The notes under the pieces: generated by a model | Seen by the model: the letters and a program-made list of their open reading frames with translations, nothing else | Databases searched by the model: none | Told to the model about the DNA's origin: nothing | Assembly: GCA_014607495.2 (NCBI GenBank) | Contig: CP053168.1 | Span: forward strand, 186,001 to 250,000 | Length of the DNA stretch: 64,000 nt | DNA from: Carposina sasakii | Taxonomy: Eukaryota; Arthropoda; Insecta; Lepidoptera; Carposinidae | Direction of reading: 5' to 3' | Made by a program: the position numbers and the translations under genes | Shown here: positions 1-10,559 of the stretch, one piece after another | Layout of the letters: every line of letters begins with the position of its first letter | Numbering within the stretch: position 1 is the stretch's first letter

Positions 1-708
1 GCCAATGAAATAGGCAGTATACTTCAAAAATACATTAAGACTGTCGATGCAAGAGGAAATATCATTAACTTACTTTTGTACTGTGATTGTTGTCCTGGGC
101 AAAATAGGAATAAAGTTATTTTAGCTATGATTCACTCGACTTTGCAAGAATGTAAGAATTTAGAAACAGTACAAATCAATTATCTACTTACTGGTCACAC
201 ATATATGCCAGTGGATAGTGTTCATGCTGTGATTGAGACTAATATAAAGAGGACTATAATTTATGGACCGTCGCAATGGTATACAGTTTTTGCTACTGCT
301 AGGAGTGATCCACATCCATACGAAGTAGAGAGGCTTAATTTCGGCGATTTCTTTAGGTGGGATGCCGTAGCAGATAAATACTTTAAAGGTAATCTGATAG
401 GGAAAATTAGTAAAATTAGGATTGCGACATTTAAAAAACGTTCAACAATGAAAGTTAAATATTCTATGAACAAATCTGCGAAGACGAGTGAAATTGAAAT
501 TCAATCAAAAACTAAGGTACCCCTGTTGCCTTGTTATAGATCTCAATTACCGATCTCTAAAGCTAAGTATGACGACCTGGCGAAACTTTGCAAGGATAAT
601 GTAATTCCTTCCTTGTTTCAACAAGAATATCTGCATATTACTCATGCTTCAACTGTCAAAGATACACTGCCTGACACAGATATAGACGATAATGATGATG
701 ATTCCTAA
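1..708 (+). CDS. DUF7869-like element protein, C-terminal part, cut by window edge
   Basis: The frame is open from base 1 to a TAA at 706-708, so the start lies outside the window. The translation has a cysteine/asparagine motif (CDCCPGQNRN, about residues 27-36) followed by a GHTYMPVDSVHAVIE motif. This pair is typical of the RNase-H-like fold in repetitive insect proteins I associate with the DUF7869 family. The protein ends in an acidic tail (DIDDNDDDS). The same motif pair (DGCGSQNKS, then PGHSFMPADRIFGHIEK) recurs in the broken copy at 47990-49965, which supports a repeated mobile gene rather than a host gene. No stop interrupts the visible part. The family name is from memory and the enzymatic role is unproven. 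Confidence 0.6.
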   Translation, partial: ANEIGSILQKYIKTVDARGNIINLLLYCDCCPGQNRNKVILAMIHSTLQECKNLETVQINYLLTGHTYMPVDSVHAVIETNIKRTIIYGPSQWYTVFATARSDPHPYEVERLNFGDFFRWDAVADKYFKGNLIGKISKIRIATFKKRSTMKVKYSMNKSAKTSEIEIQSKTKVPLLPCYRSQLPISKAKYDDLAKLCKDNVIPSLFQQEYLHITHASTVKDTLPDTDIDDNDDDS

Positions 709-1557
709 TAAGCAACCAAAAGACTGATTTCATTAGATTTATTACGTGTACTATCTATTGCACTTAAGTTACTGTAAAAACCCACATAAGACAAAAAGTG
801 ATTGTATTAAGCTGTAAGGTCTTATATTTTTATAATCAGTATGTCGTTATACACTCGTGTTTCAATTTTAGAAGCTGCACAACGATCTCAATTAGGAACA
901 TTGTATAACAGCCGGCTGGTATGTCGATGTTATTAACATTGCAGCTAAAATTATTTTTATTATCATAATGTTCACATCGTGAGAATATTGCTACCTACTA
1001 AAAATATTGTTATCTTTGTTCATTAAATAATTGCATATTTACTACTTTGTTCTTTTGTTATACATACATACTCACAAAGTTTTAATAAGGCTATCTCTGA
1101 GATTGTTATTGTTTATTTTTTTATGTTACATTTAACATTTTTAATACCTTCTTACTATTGTTATATGGCCATTGCATATTGTTATATTAGGTATAATGTT
1201 AAAGTTATAAACTACTTTAGTGTCATTATTTTACCTATACAATTATCCGCTCGATTGTACCTAATTTTATTATTTTTTTAAAACTTTACATTCCGTAGAG
1301 TTATTTTTTTTTTTTTGTCTTAAATTTTTAATAATAAAGAAGCGACTGACAACCAATTTTTTTGTTTTATTATAAAAGCCAGCATTATACTTATACGATT
1401 TTTTTTTTAAACTATAGGCTATCAGCTCAATAAATTGACAATTTAGATAAAAAATCAGCTCTGTACATTTAATTTGACTGTAGTGTAAGCTACTTTTCAT
1501 ACATTTTAAAACTATATAACAGTGACCTAAATCTTTTTTCCCTACTGACACGTCTTA
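709..1557. other. AT-rich stretch without a recognised gene
   Basis: It follows the DUF7869-like stop codon and is rich in A/T runs. I see no domain-bearing frame. It is probably the 3' flank or untranslated tail of the left-hand element, up to the left end of Harb1. Confidence 0.5.
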
Positions 1558-2584
1558 GGGCCGGCGCCCACTGCCGGGACGGCACGGCATGTCATGGCAA
1601 AGGATTTTAATACTAATTAAATTATTTTGAATCTTATTTCAATAAGTTTAGAATTTATGTTACTTTATTTTGATACCACGATGCCGCGACGTGCCACAGG
1701 ATGCCGCGGCATGACGCGACACGCCGCAGCATGCGGCGGTATGACGTGTCTTGCCTTTTCATTCCACAGGATTCCGCGGCACGCCATTGCATCCGTAAGA
1801 CGTATGGGTCATTTTGGGGTCGAGGAATTATGATTGCTAGCTAGTTGAAATAAGGTTGAAACTTATGCAGCATTTCGATGGAGCGCATTCCGGTCGGTGC
1901 GCGGGGGCAAGGGAGGGAGAAAACGCACTGGCGCGCGCGATTTTTTCTCTCACACTGACTGAGCGTGGCAAGTAATTAGCACGTGCGTACGCGATACAGT
2001 AAATTACTTCACGTAAAATACGGAAAAATGGATGAAGAGAAACTGATTAATCTGGTTCGTTCGCATGAGTGTATATACGATGTCTCCTCCCGTTTCTACA
2101 TGGATCAACATATGAAAAGGAACGCATGGCAGAAAATTGCAGAAGAAATGAATAAAACCCGTAAGTTATTTTTTTACTTATTTATTGTCAGAAATAGAAA
2201 CTAACATCTATTAACAATTTCATTTTGCCAGTACACGTTACCAACATTAGAAAAATATTCCGTGAAACAATCTCTTACAACCATCCCTTCCAGATTATTG
2301 AAAACTGTATCATTGGTTCTATCGATTGCATTATTAGTATTAGAGCCAAGTGCTTCCATAGAATGATCATCAATGATAAAGTTATGCAAACACGTACTTG
2401 CTAGTATAATGTTGTTAATGTACTTTGGTTGAACTTTTACACCTTTTTGAAATAGTTCGAATCTTTCTTGTAACATTCCAAAAGCATTTTCTACAATACG
2501 CCGTGCTCGACTTAAGCGATAATTGAATATCCTTTTTTTTTCATCATTTAAAAGATGTGAGGGGTATGGTCTCATAATATTTTT

Positions 2585-3368
2585 GACGTGAAACGTCTTT
2601 AAAATCGCGCCGACACATACGGGTACCAGGTTTAAAAACTGGACCGTAACGAAAAGGTCTATATCATCGTACCTTAATAATTAAAAAACTATTGGTCTTA
2701 GAAACAAAAATGTGGTGTAAATATTTCACTTATATAGTCAGCTCGCTGTTATGACATTGAGTTCGTGTCGGGGTCAAGCGGGGCGGGGGGGAGGGATACT
2801 GCGATAACTGTGCGAAACCGGCGCTCACGCTTGTTTCTATTCAGTGTAACTCGTGACTCCGACTTTATAGCGTGGTGATTCTTTCGTGTGTTTGTCAAGT
2901 TTATTTGAACCAATTGATTTATACAAAAATAAGTGTAATTTGGACAGTATTTATATCTATACTAATATTATAAAGCTGAAGAGTTTGTTTGTTTGTTTGT
3001 TTGAACGCGCTAATCTCAGGAACTACTGGTCTGATTTGAAAAATTCTTTCAGTGTTAGATAGCCCATTTACCAAGGAAGGCTACAGTCTATACAACAACC
3101 TGCCCGGCTTCGCACGGGTACAACGCCCCCTCACGCGGACGAAGTCGTGGGCGGCTGCTATTTAAAATAACCAGAAAGTGACAATAAATATATAAACATT
3201 TGCTATGTATTTTATGTTTCTATTACGTACCTGTTCTTTTTTTATTAAAATACTTAAAACAGCGTCCATCTTGTTTTCATTTCAATCTTTTACTTTAAAA
3301 GCGATTCGCTAACATAGACGTTTCACGTTAAAACCAACGGCCGTGTGCCCCGACACAGCCCCACCCGC
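2585..3368. mobile_element. 784-bp insertion inside Harb1 transposase exon 2
   Basis: The Harb1 coding sequence stops matching at 2585 and resumes at 3369, with TTTTT on both sides as a possible target duplication. An inverted pair, ACGTGAAACGTCT near the left end and AGACGTTTCACGT near 3316-3328, sits close to the edges but not exactly at the termini. No open frame of note lies inside. A GTTT-rich interspersed repeat occupies about 2953-3170. Superfamily is undetermined. Confidence 0.65.
2953..3170 (+). repeat. Short interspersed repeat with (GTTT)n and CCCGGCTTCGC box
   Basis: The block runs from an ATAATATTATAAAG start through a GTTTGTTTGTTT run to a CCCGGCTTCGCACGGG segment near 3100. 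A related block in the opposite orientation lies at about 4969-5164, including AAACAAACAAAC and CCCCGGCTTCGCCCG. I recognise the box as a common element of lepidopteran repeats; no coding capacity is seen. Confidence 0.6.
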
Positions 3369-4968
3369 TTTTTGTTAATGGAAAGGCTTCATCGGCAACA
3401 AATACGTGGGGTAATTTTTGAGTTGAATGTGGTAAAGCTTTTTCCGGTGGTATGCTTAAAAAACCATTACGTAGTTTCGAACCAAATTTGGAGCTTTGAA
3501 GTATACCGCCATCGCTATTTCGACCATATGCTCCGACATCTACAATCACAAATTTGTATTTTGCATCCACGACAGCTAATAAAACGATGCTAAAGAACTT
3601 CTTGTAGTTGATATACATACTTCCACTGTTATTAGGAGCTCTAATCTTGAAATGCTTACCATCTATGGCCCCAATGCAGTTAGGAAAATTCCAAAATTTA
3701 TCAAAGTCGGTTGCAATTGACTGCCATTGTTGGCTCGTGGGTTTCGGCAATGCAGTAGATCTTAATACAGTATATATTGCTTGACAGGTTTCGTGGACTA
3801 TTTTACGCACAGTAGTAAATCCCATACGATAGCTAAAAGCTAAAGACTTAAAAGAAGCTCCTGTTATTAGATACCTGTAACAAAACAAAAAAAAACATTA
3901 GTAGACGTAAAAAAAAAAACGTGTGTGTGACGTAAAAAGCGTGTGTTATTTAAAATACTTCATTCTTGTTACAGATGAAGAATGTCAGAAGACGTGGAGC
4001 TGCCTTCGTAACAATTATAGAAAAGCCTTAAAAAACAGGGTGTCCAAAAGCGGTGACGCTGCCAAAAAGAGGCGACCAATTAAATTTGAAAAGGAACTTG
4101 AATTTCTGCAAAAGTTTTTTCAAGATAGACCTCAGCTTTCAAATTTAGATTCTTCTTCCGACGATACACAGCTTTCCGAAGATACGCAGAATATCGAAAA
4201 TACACAACCTCCCGAAACAGCATCAACTGTTAATTTTCCTGAAGAACAATCGCCTGTATCTCAAATGTCATGTTCATCCCATGCATCGCATGCATCAGAT
4301 TCTAGACCAGCTAGACATGTTCGTCAGCGATCATACATGTCATCGCAAACACAGTATACGGAAACAACAGCAGAAATATTAAAAAATACATTGAAAACCA
4401 AAAGAAAGAACAACATCCTATGGAGATATTTTTTCAAGCAATGGCGGCAACAGCGAAGACTTTGTCACCAAAATTACAAGCTGAAATAAAACGCGATGTC
4501 TTACGTATTGTTACTGATGCAGAAATAAAGCATTTGGAAAATGTGGAGTTAAGTTCAGTTGTGCAGCGAAGTCGTCCTTCAACATCAAGTTCAGGATTCG
4601 ATATTTCAAATGAATTTCATTCATCTCAGCAATATGCACCAACTTCTGTTGCCAGAACCCATAATACAATAATCGAAAGAAGAAATCCTTTACACAATTT
4701 TTCTTCATTTAATAAGCCCGAACAACAATATAACACCGAACAAAACTATGGTACTACTCATATAGAATACATACCTACTCCTATATCCAGACATCAAAAT
4801 AATAGTGATATATATAACAATAATTCCAATATTCAATTACCGGACTATGAAAACTAATTTTTTTATAATACTTTCGCTTTTTATCATACTGTACTGTAGG
4901 TACATTTGTGATCATAGATAGCTGATTATAAAAATAAACAATTACCAAATAAATCAAGACTTTTATTT

Positions 4969-5164
4969 TAATACTAGCAGGTCGCCCCGGCTTCGCCCGT
5001 GGTACATACATAGCCTATGTCCACCGGGGATAGTGTAGCTTACCAACAGTGAAAGAATTTTTCAAATCGGACCAGTAGTTTCAGAGCCTATTCAATTCAA
5101 ACAAACAAACAAACAAACAAACAAAAAATCAAACATTTCCTCTTTATAATATGTATAGAAGATT
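4969..5164 (-). repeat. Second copy of the (GTTT)n/CTTCGCCCG repeat
   Basis: It lies in inverted orientation relative to 2953-3170 and is inserted downstream of the Harb1 MADF gene, within the transposase intron. It contains the reverse complement of the GTTT run near 5100-5125 and ends with TTTATAATATGTATAGAAGA. Confidence 0.55.
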
Positions 5165-5686
5165 AGTAAATGCTCTGTGGTGTCACACACTGCTCAAAAA
5201 GGACTTTGGGAAGAAATGTCCCCACCATCCAACAGATTTGAAATAAGTGTCATTTGAAGCATCTAGTAGGATAGACATTTTTTTATTATGGCGACGTACT
5301 TCAAATACGTGGGGTTTAGGTTTAATGATACATTGTTGTTTTATATATTTTTTTCCTTTTTAATTAGATTGCGTATAAAATAGCTATACCTACGCTAATA
5401 GCGTAGGTACAGGAAACCGATTTGGGCTTGTCGAGACATGCACAGAGGTCCTGCGTCTCCTACCCCTCCCCTGCCTCCCTCAACCCTCAGGTATCGCCGC
5501 ACACGATCGACCAGCCAGGTAGTCGCAGTCGTCACTCGTTTGTTATTCGCTACGCACGTGGTTATCATTATCGGCTTGTTTACGACGCACAACGACCCTT
5601 GCTTGTTTACCGGACTGTGAGAATATCTTTGTGATTGACCTTGGCACGTTAAAGGACTTTGATTTTGAGAACATTTTGGCACAATT
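5165..5686. other. Non-coding 5' flank of the DDE_4-SWIM gene
   Basis: This 520-bp stretch lies between the repeat and the first ATG of the DDE_4-SWIM gene. It contains a GC-rich segment (about 5415-5520) with open frames on several strands but no recognisable domain. It probably holds the leader and the left end of the element carrying that gene. A weak inverted match (GTTGxAxGGTGGGGAC, about 5216-5232 versus 8252-8270) is the only end-like signal I found. Confidence 0.4.
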
Positions 5687-7918
5687 ATGGATACAGGACG
5701 CCGATGTGTTATGTGTCCGCGTTCTGTCCTAAGGCAGAGAAGACACATTTTGGAAGATACTTTGCCACAAAGTTCACCAGCGGTGGCTGACTATATTTAT
5801 CAAAATGGACTAATAGAGGTTAGTAAGTAATGTTATTTTTTTCTTTGTCTAACAGTGCTTACGATGAGTTACAATAATCATTGTAAAAATAATATAACGT
5901 AGGGTGTGCATTATATCATCGTCGTAAGAAAGTAGATATTCTGTGTGCACTGCAACCTAGTCCTACGATATCTTTATTTATTGTGATAGGATATTAAATG
6001 TATTTTTTTATTCCAGGTTATTTTCAATAACATCATGGCTGTATGTCACAGATGCTGGCAAAGAGCCAACAATGATGTCAATCGACAAGACCTTCCTGAC
6101 GAAAATGTTGTTGTCGATTTCAACAATCCAGCTGAAGGCGCCCAACCAAATGAAATCTTCGTCCCTGAGTATGTAAGAGCTCCTAATTCTTCGCGAACCT
6201 GTTTATATAGGCATTGCAGAAATCTGGATCTGAGGCGAATCCCCGCGTCTATAAGACTGTTCGCCATTTGTAACTACAGCTTATATTTTCCACCTAGTAC
6301 ACGACTGTGTCAAGATCATTTGTCCAATATTATTTGGGACGAATTACTGGATAATGTAAACGTGACGAATTATTTCAACGCTGAGCTTGTTTCGGACATG
6401 ACAACAATGTTAATTCGCGGCATGAATGCTCCTAGATTAAGCTTTGATTCCGTGACTGGATTGGATGCCCATGAGCTTCATTTTTGGACTGGACTAACTA
6501 TTGAGCAATTTAATAGTATGCTATTGGAAACACCCAGCTTAGCTGAGAGACACAGACATCCGCGGAGAGTTCTTGGGGCCTATATGACGAAATTAAGGAC
6601 TGGTGAAAGCAATGAAAGGTTAGCAACATTGTTTGGGATGTCACGTCGAACATTTGAAGACCATTTAAAAATAGCGAGAGAATGTTTGACACAAGATTTC
6701 GTTAATAGACATCTTGGTCTAGATCATCTGTCTAGAGAAAATGTTCTAGAAAGAAACTTACTGATTCCTAAAGAGTTTTTTGGTGATGAGCAAAATACTA
6801 AAGCTATTTTGATATTAGATGGAACGTACATATATATTGAAAAAAGCTCCAATTTTTTATTTCAGCGCCAATCTTACAGCCATCACAAGTTTCGAAATCT
6901 TTTAAAACCTTTTATAATTGTGAGCAGTGATGGCTACATAATAGACGTACTTGGTCCATTCCGGGCTACAACATCTGATGCTACCATTATGCAGTCAATA
7001 ATGAATGAAGAAAATCCATTGCATTGGTTTTTAAACAGTGGCGATGTTTTTATAGTTGATAGGGGCTTTAGAGACAGCATTGGTGTAATCCAGTCTTGTG
7101 GCTATGAAGTCCACATGCCACCTACAAAAGACCGGACCGCTAGTCAACTGACAACAGAACAGGCAAATAAGTCCCGATTGGTTACGATTTGCAGATGGGT
7201 TGTTGAGGCGGTCAACGGCAAGTTTAAGAATAGGTTCAGGTTGTTGCGTCAAACGTATTTTAATCGTGCATTAAGTCATATGTTCTGTGACTTTAAAATT
7301 GCAGCGGCCATAATAAACGCTTATTATCGAGTCGCTGTTGACAACAGATTCGCCGCCGAGATTGTAAATATAATTCATTCTAGAATTAACATGTCCAATC
7401 ACTTGCATGATTATGTGCATATGAAAAATCTTAACAGACAGAGAGTGCCTTTTGAAGCCATGCAAGCAAATATTCCTAACTTCGAAGACTTCCCACGTTT
7501 ATCTGAAGATGAAGTGTTTCTTTTCGCGCTAGGGAGCTATCACATTAAGCTTGCCAAGTCTTACTGCGCCGAGCACCTTCGCGATGGCCTTTATAATATA
7601 GAATTATACCGTGATAACGAGTTAAACAATTTACCGCGATGCAATATCCTGCTAAATAATGTTTGGCTAGTCAGAGTACGGATTCAGTCGCGCCATGTCC
7701 ATTCCCGTATTTATTATAGTTATATTTTAATAGACCGGGATTTGACTGACAGACATGCTATTGCTCATTGGTACTGCTCTTGCCTTACAGGCAATCGCAC
7801 TGTGGGAAGTTGTGCGCACATAATATCCATTGTATGGTACATGGGGTTAGGGCGTCATATTGACTTTAATGCACCAGCACAAATGCTTGATAATATTGTA
7901 ATAGACGACTTAATGTAA
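5687..7918 (+). CDS. DDE_4 transposase with C-terminal SWIM zinc finger
   Basis: The proposed CDS joins exon 1 (5687-5818, ATG start) to exon 2 (6017-7918) across a GAG|GTTAGT to TTCCAG| intron, giving 677 aa with no stop. The N-terminus has two Cys pairs (CVMC near residue 7, CHRC near 54) and a Cys/His segment (CLYRHCRNL...CQDH) that may bind zinc. The DDE_4 core follows: LDGTYIYIE (about 313), VDRGFRDS (about 392) and a Glu in RWVVEAVNGKFKNRF (about 440). Near residue 635 comes YCSCLTGNRTVGSCAHI, a CxC...CxH SWIM signature. The gene lies inside the Harb1 transposase intron on the opposite strand, so it probably came in with a separate insertion. Its TIRs were not located. The intact frame suggests recent arrival. 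A domesticated gene is a less likely alternative. Confidence 0.75.
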
Positions 7919-8548
7919 TTATTAGTGCAGTCAAGAGCACATCAAGCTTGACACTTTAGATTTGGCTGTAATAATGAGTTAATAGTTACCTATATTATTT
8001 AAGCATTATTATTACTACTCAATGATTTTCAGTTTGAGAACCAAGTATTTTTTTTTATTATATAGAATCGTCCTTGTTTATGTGAAATAAGCATATTTGT
8101 TTGTGAAAAAAATTATTTTGGTTTAAAAATAAATATATTTTTACCGAAAAGTTTTTTTTTTATTATAAATAAACCCAATAGTTTTTGCTACTAAAACAGG
8201 TACTTTATCCTTTTTTGGGTCGCAATGAACAAATTGACACGTGTCCTATGACTGTTGTAGGGTGGGGACGGGGTCCATACAAAATCCCCCATGGTCCTTT
8301 GTTAGGTTATTCTGCTAAACTGTTTCAACCGAAGTGGTTAAGTTTAGTATGTGTCAGGATGGCTGACCAAAATGGAATATTGAAATATAACTAAACGCAT
8401 TGGGTAGTATCTATTTTATATCATTTGGTACCTTTAACACGACATCTAGTACCTATGCGGTTTCAAAGAAATCAATAGACAAAGATGGTCAGCCATACTG
8501 ACGTCATATAATGTAATACATGTAATGTAATATGTAATATGCACTAAC
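7919..8548. other. Non-coding 3' flank between DDE_4-SWIM stop and Harb1 transposase exon 1
   Basis: It is AT-rich, with TTTTTTT/AAATAAAT runs and an AATAAA-like signal near 8160. No domain-bearing frame is seen. The right boundary of the inner element probably falls here. Confidence 0.4.
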
Positions 8549-8943
8549 CTTAAACATACAGACAATCTCTCTGTAACAGGTATAGGCGATCGAAAATTAG
8601 TTTTGATTTTCTTTATATGCGATTTTAGCAAATCACTTAACTTTTCAAATTTTTCATAGTCCATTCTGTAATAATCATAGAATTTTCGGATGTCGTATCT
8701 CAAATCATTAAATAAGTTGCTGAATTCACCATTTGTAGATCTTGTTTTCCATAAATTATGCACCCAGAATTGTCTGTTCGTCAAATTAGCAGTTCTTATT
8801 TGTCTCTCTTCATCTTCAGCTAGAAGTGCTATTAACACTAAATCCCAGTCAACCATAACGACACAACAAAATGTTCTTTAGCGACACAACCAACTTCGAA
8901 TACGCGCGGAGCAAAACTAAGCCAGAGTGGCTGGGCTTTCAGC

Positions 8944-9111
8944 AGGATGCGGAACGCCGCGGCATGCCGCAGCACGCAGCGGCATGCCATTGCACGCCGC
9001 GGGATGCCACTGCACGCCGCGGGATGCCACTGCACGCCGCGGGATGCCATTGCATGCCGCGAGATGCTCTGCCGTGCCATGCCGTGCCGTGCCGGCAGTG
9101 GGCGCCGGCCC
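8944..9111. repeat. Harb1 GC-rich subterminal tandem repeats
   Basis: Units of the form GCCGCGGGATGCCACTGCAC repeat about every 20 bp from roughly 8944 to 9070, just inside the right terminal inverted repeat. A degenerate set of the same ATGCCGCGG-type units lies inside the left end at about 1675-1790. Paired subterminal arrays are candidate binding sites for the element's own MADF or transposase protein. That role is inference. Confidence 0.6.
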
Positions 9112-9114
9112 TAA

Positions 9115-9616
9115 AAAGATACCGAATAGTAATATCTTCCTGTATTTCATATTGGTTTATTCGTCTTTTGGTACTTTCATCCTTTCAATAATAAACTTTT
9201 TTTTTTACCAAACGCCACTATCTTAAGTATTAAGGCATTATATGTTAATTATTTCATATCAGTTTGTGGAGAATTTTATAACAATTTAAACACAAAAAAC
9301 CTCATGTCAGTATGATGAAAAGAATAGAAGTTATGATTTTTTTTCGAAAAAAAAAAAAGCTTTTATCTGCTCTCCTGTAAAGTTGGGTAGGTGTCGTTTG
9401 GTAATTTTCACTTTTCAACCGTCGATATGGACTCTGGTACTCGCTCCATAAGGGTTGTGCGGTTCATTTTTAGAAAGGTATTAACTTACAGAATAATAGT
9501 TTTGGAACACTTTCTCTTTATTTATCTGTCCGAACTAAATAATACCATACTACTAGAAGTCTGTCTGCTATTCATCACACTTTGGTGGTTGTACTTTAAT
9601 TCTATATAGTCAGTTT
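9115..9616. other. Intergenic AT-rich spacer
   Basis: It lies between the right end of Harb1 and the 942-bp interspersed repeat. It contains an A12 run near 9347 and no coding frame or structural signal that I can support. Confidence 0.5.
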
Positions 9617-10559
9617 TTAGAGTTCCGTAGCCAAATGACGAAAATGGAACCCTTATAGTTTCGTCATGTCTGTATGCCTTTCAGTCCGTATGTCACGATT
9701 TTTATATAAAAATTACATTAAATAAAAGTAATAAAAACCGGCCAAGTGCGAGTCGGACTCGCGCACCGAGGGTTCCGTACAAACCTGCAAGGTTTACAAA
9801 GTTCGTTCATTACGACAATCGAGTCTACGCGTTCATGAGGAAAAAAGTAATAAGTTTATATTTATTAAAAAATATATATTTTGTAATGTAACTAAAAATT
9901 TAAGGTTTTCGGAATTTTTCCTTTATGTGTGCTATAAAACGTTGCTTCATGCCAAATTTCAAGATTCTAGGTCGACTGGAAGTACCCTTTAGGTTTTGAT
10001 TCCCTTGCGAGTACTTGCGAGTTTCAAAATATGCAGCTTAAATTGCTGTTTCTTTTGATTGCGTTGACATAGAAGTTTAATTTTGCTACAGCTTAAAGGT
10101 ATTATAGACCTGAGTATTTGGTATGAATTTCAATTTAATACCTCTACGCGTTTATGAGGAAATGGGTAGTAAGTTTAAAATTATTAAAAAAAATATATAT
10201 TATGTGATGTAACTAAAAATTTATGGTTTTCGTAATTTTTCCTTTATCTATGCTATAAGACGTTGCTTCGTACCAAATTTCAAGATTCTGAGTTCACGGG
10301 AAGCACCCTGTAGGTTTTGATTCCCTTGCAAGTGTCGAAAATTTGCGGCATAAACGGCTGTATCTTTTGATTGCGTTGGCTTAGAAGTTTGATTTTTTCA
10401 CAGCTTCAAGGGACAGTAGACCTGAGTAATTGATATAAATTTCAGCTTCATACCTCCACGCGTTCCTGAGAAAAAGGGTCTTGACAGACGGACGGACAGA
10501 CGGACAACAAAGTGATCCTATAAGGGTTCCGTTTTTTCCTTTTGAGGTACGGAACCCTA
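9617..10559. repeat. Interspersed repeat with GGTTCCGTA inverted ends and a dimeric core
   Basis: The left end (TTAGAGTTCCGTAGCC at 9617) and right end (GAGGTACGGAACCCTAA, ending 10559) are inverted relatives, and both carry ACCCTTATAG/CTATAAGGGT a little further in. The body contains the CGGCCAAGTGCGAGTCGGAC segment that I know as a very common lepidopteran repeat. The core is an imperfect direct duplication of about 310 bp: the module starting near 9825 (CGCGTTCATGAGGAAA) recurs from about 10146. A GACGGACGGACAGACGGACA microsatellite-like stretch precedes the right end. It is non-autonomous. Confidence 0.75.

Larger units (their letters stand above)
2028..4857 (+). pseudogene. Harb1 MADF/BESS DNA-binding protein, two exons, frameshifted
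   Basis: Exon 1 (2028-2160) starts with ATG and carries the first half of a MADF domain (LINLVRSHECIYDVSSRFY), ending at a GTAAGT donor. Exon 2 begins after TTACAG at 3975 and completes MADF (QKTWSCLRNNYRKALKN). A long Ser/Thr/Gln-rich linker follows, then a BESS-like helix (FFQAMAATAKTLSPKL) near 4430-4480. The reading frame breaks in an A6 run at 4381-4386: upstream codons read to a stop at 4489, while the BESS part continues one frame over to 4857. In Harbinger elements the MADF/Myb-like partner binds DNA and the transposase. The 1.8-kb intron contains the C-terminal transposase exon on the other strand. The break may be real decay or a homopolymer sequence error. Confidence 0.75.
2201..8856 (-). 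pseudogene. Harb1 DDE_4 transposase, two exons, disrupted by an insertion
   Basis: Exon 1 runs 8856 to 8549 (start MVDWDLVLIAL) and ends ...CLR at an AG|GTTAGT donor. Exon 2 begins at 3874 after TTACAG (YLITGASFKSLAFSYRMG) and carries the catalytic block: first Asp in GAIDGKH, second in VADEAF, and Glu in RARRIVENAFG. Exon 2 is cut at codon LTK|N by the 784-bp insertion at 2585-3368 and resumes with the MRPYPS motif to the stop at 2201. Without the insertion the frame is continuous, so this gene was killed by that insertion rather than by point decay. The 4.7-kb intron holds MADF exon 2 and the DDE_4-SWIM gene, both on the opposite strand. HARBI1-type DDE_4 domains cut and rejoin transposon ends. 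Confidence 0.85.
1558..9111. mobile_element. Harb1, PIF/Harbinger DNA transposon
   Basis: The termini are about 41-bp inverted repeats with three mismatches. The left end begins GGGCCGGCGCCCACTGCCGG at 1558, and its reverse complement closes the element at 9111. TTA flanks the left end (1555-1557) and TAA the right end (9112-9114). A 3-bp T-A-rich target is normal for Harbinger, but the two copies do not match exactly. Inside are a MADF/BESS gene (+) and a DDE_4 transposase (-), the usual two-gene content of the superfamily. The 7554-bp length is inflated by a 784-bp insertion (2585-3368), a short repeat (about 4969-5164) and the DDE_4-SWIM gene at 5687-7918. GC-rich subterminal repeats flank both ends. 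Confidence 0.85.

Noticed and set aside
1983..2204. Start of the Harb1 MADF protein upstream of 2028
   Set aside because: The frame is open upstream, but no ATG precedes 2028, and the MADF domain begins right after that ATG.
5395..5748. GC-rich open frames on both strands upstream of the DDE_4-SWIM gene
   Set aside because: They overlap each other in several frames with no domain, as expected from local GC content. The supported start is the ATG at 5687 with its intron.
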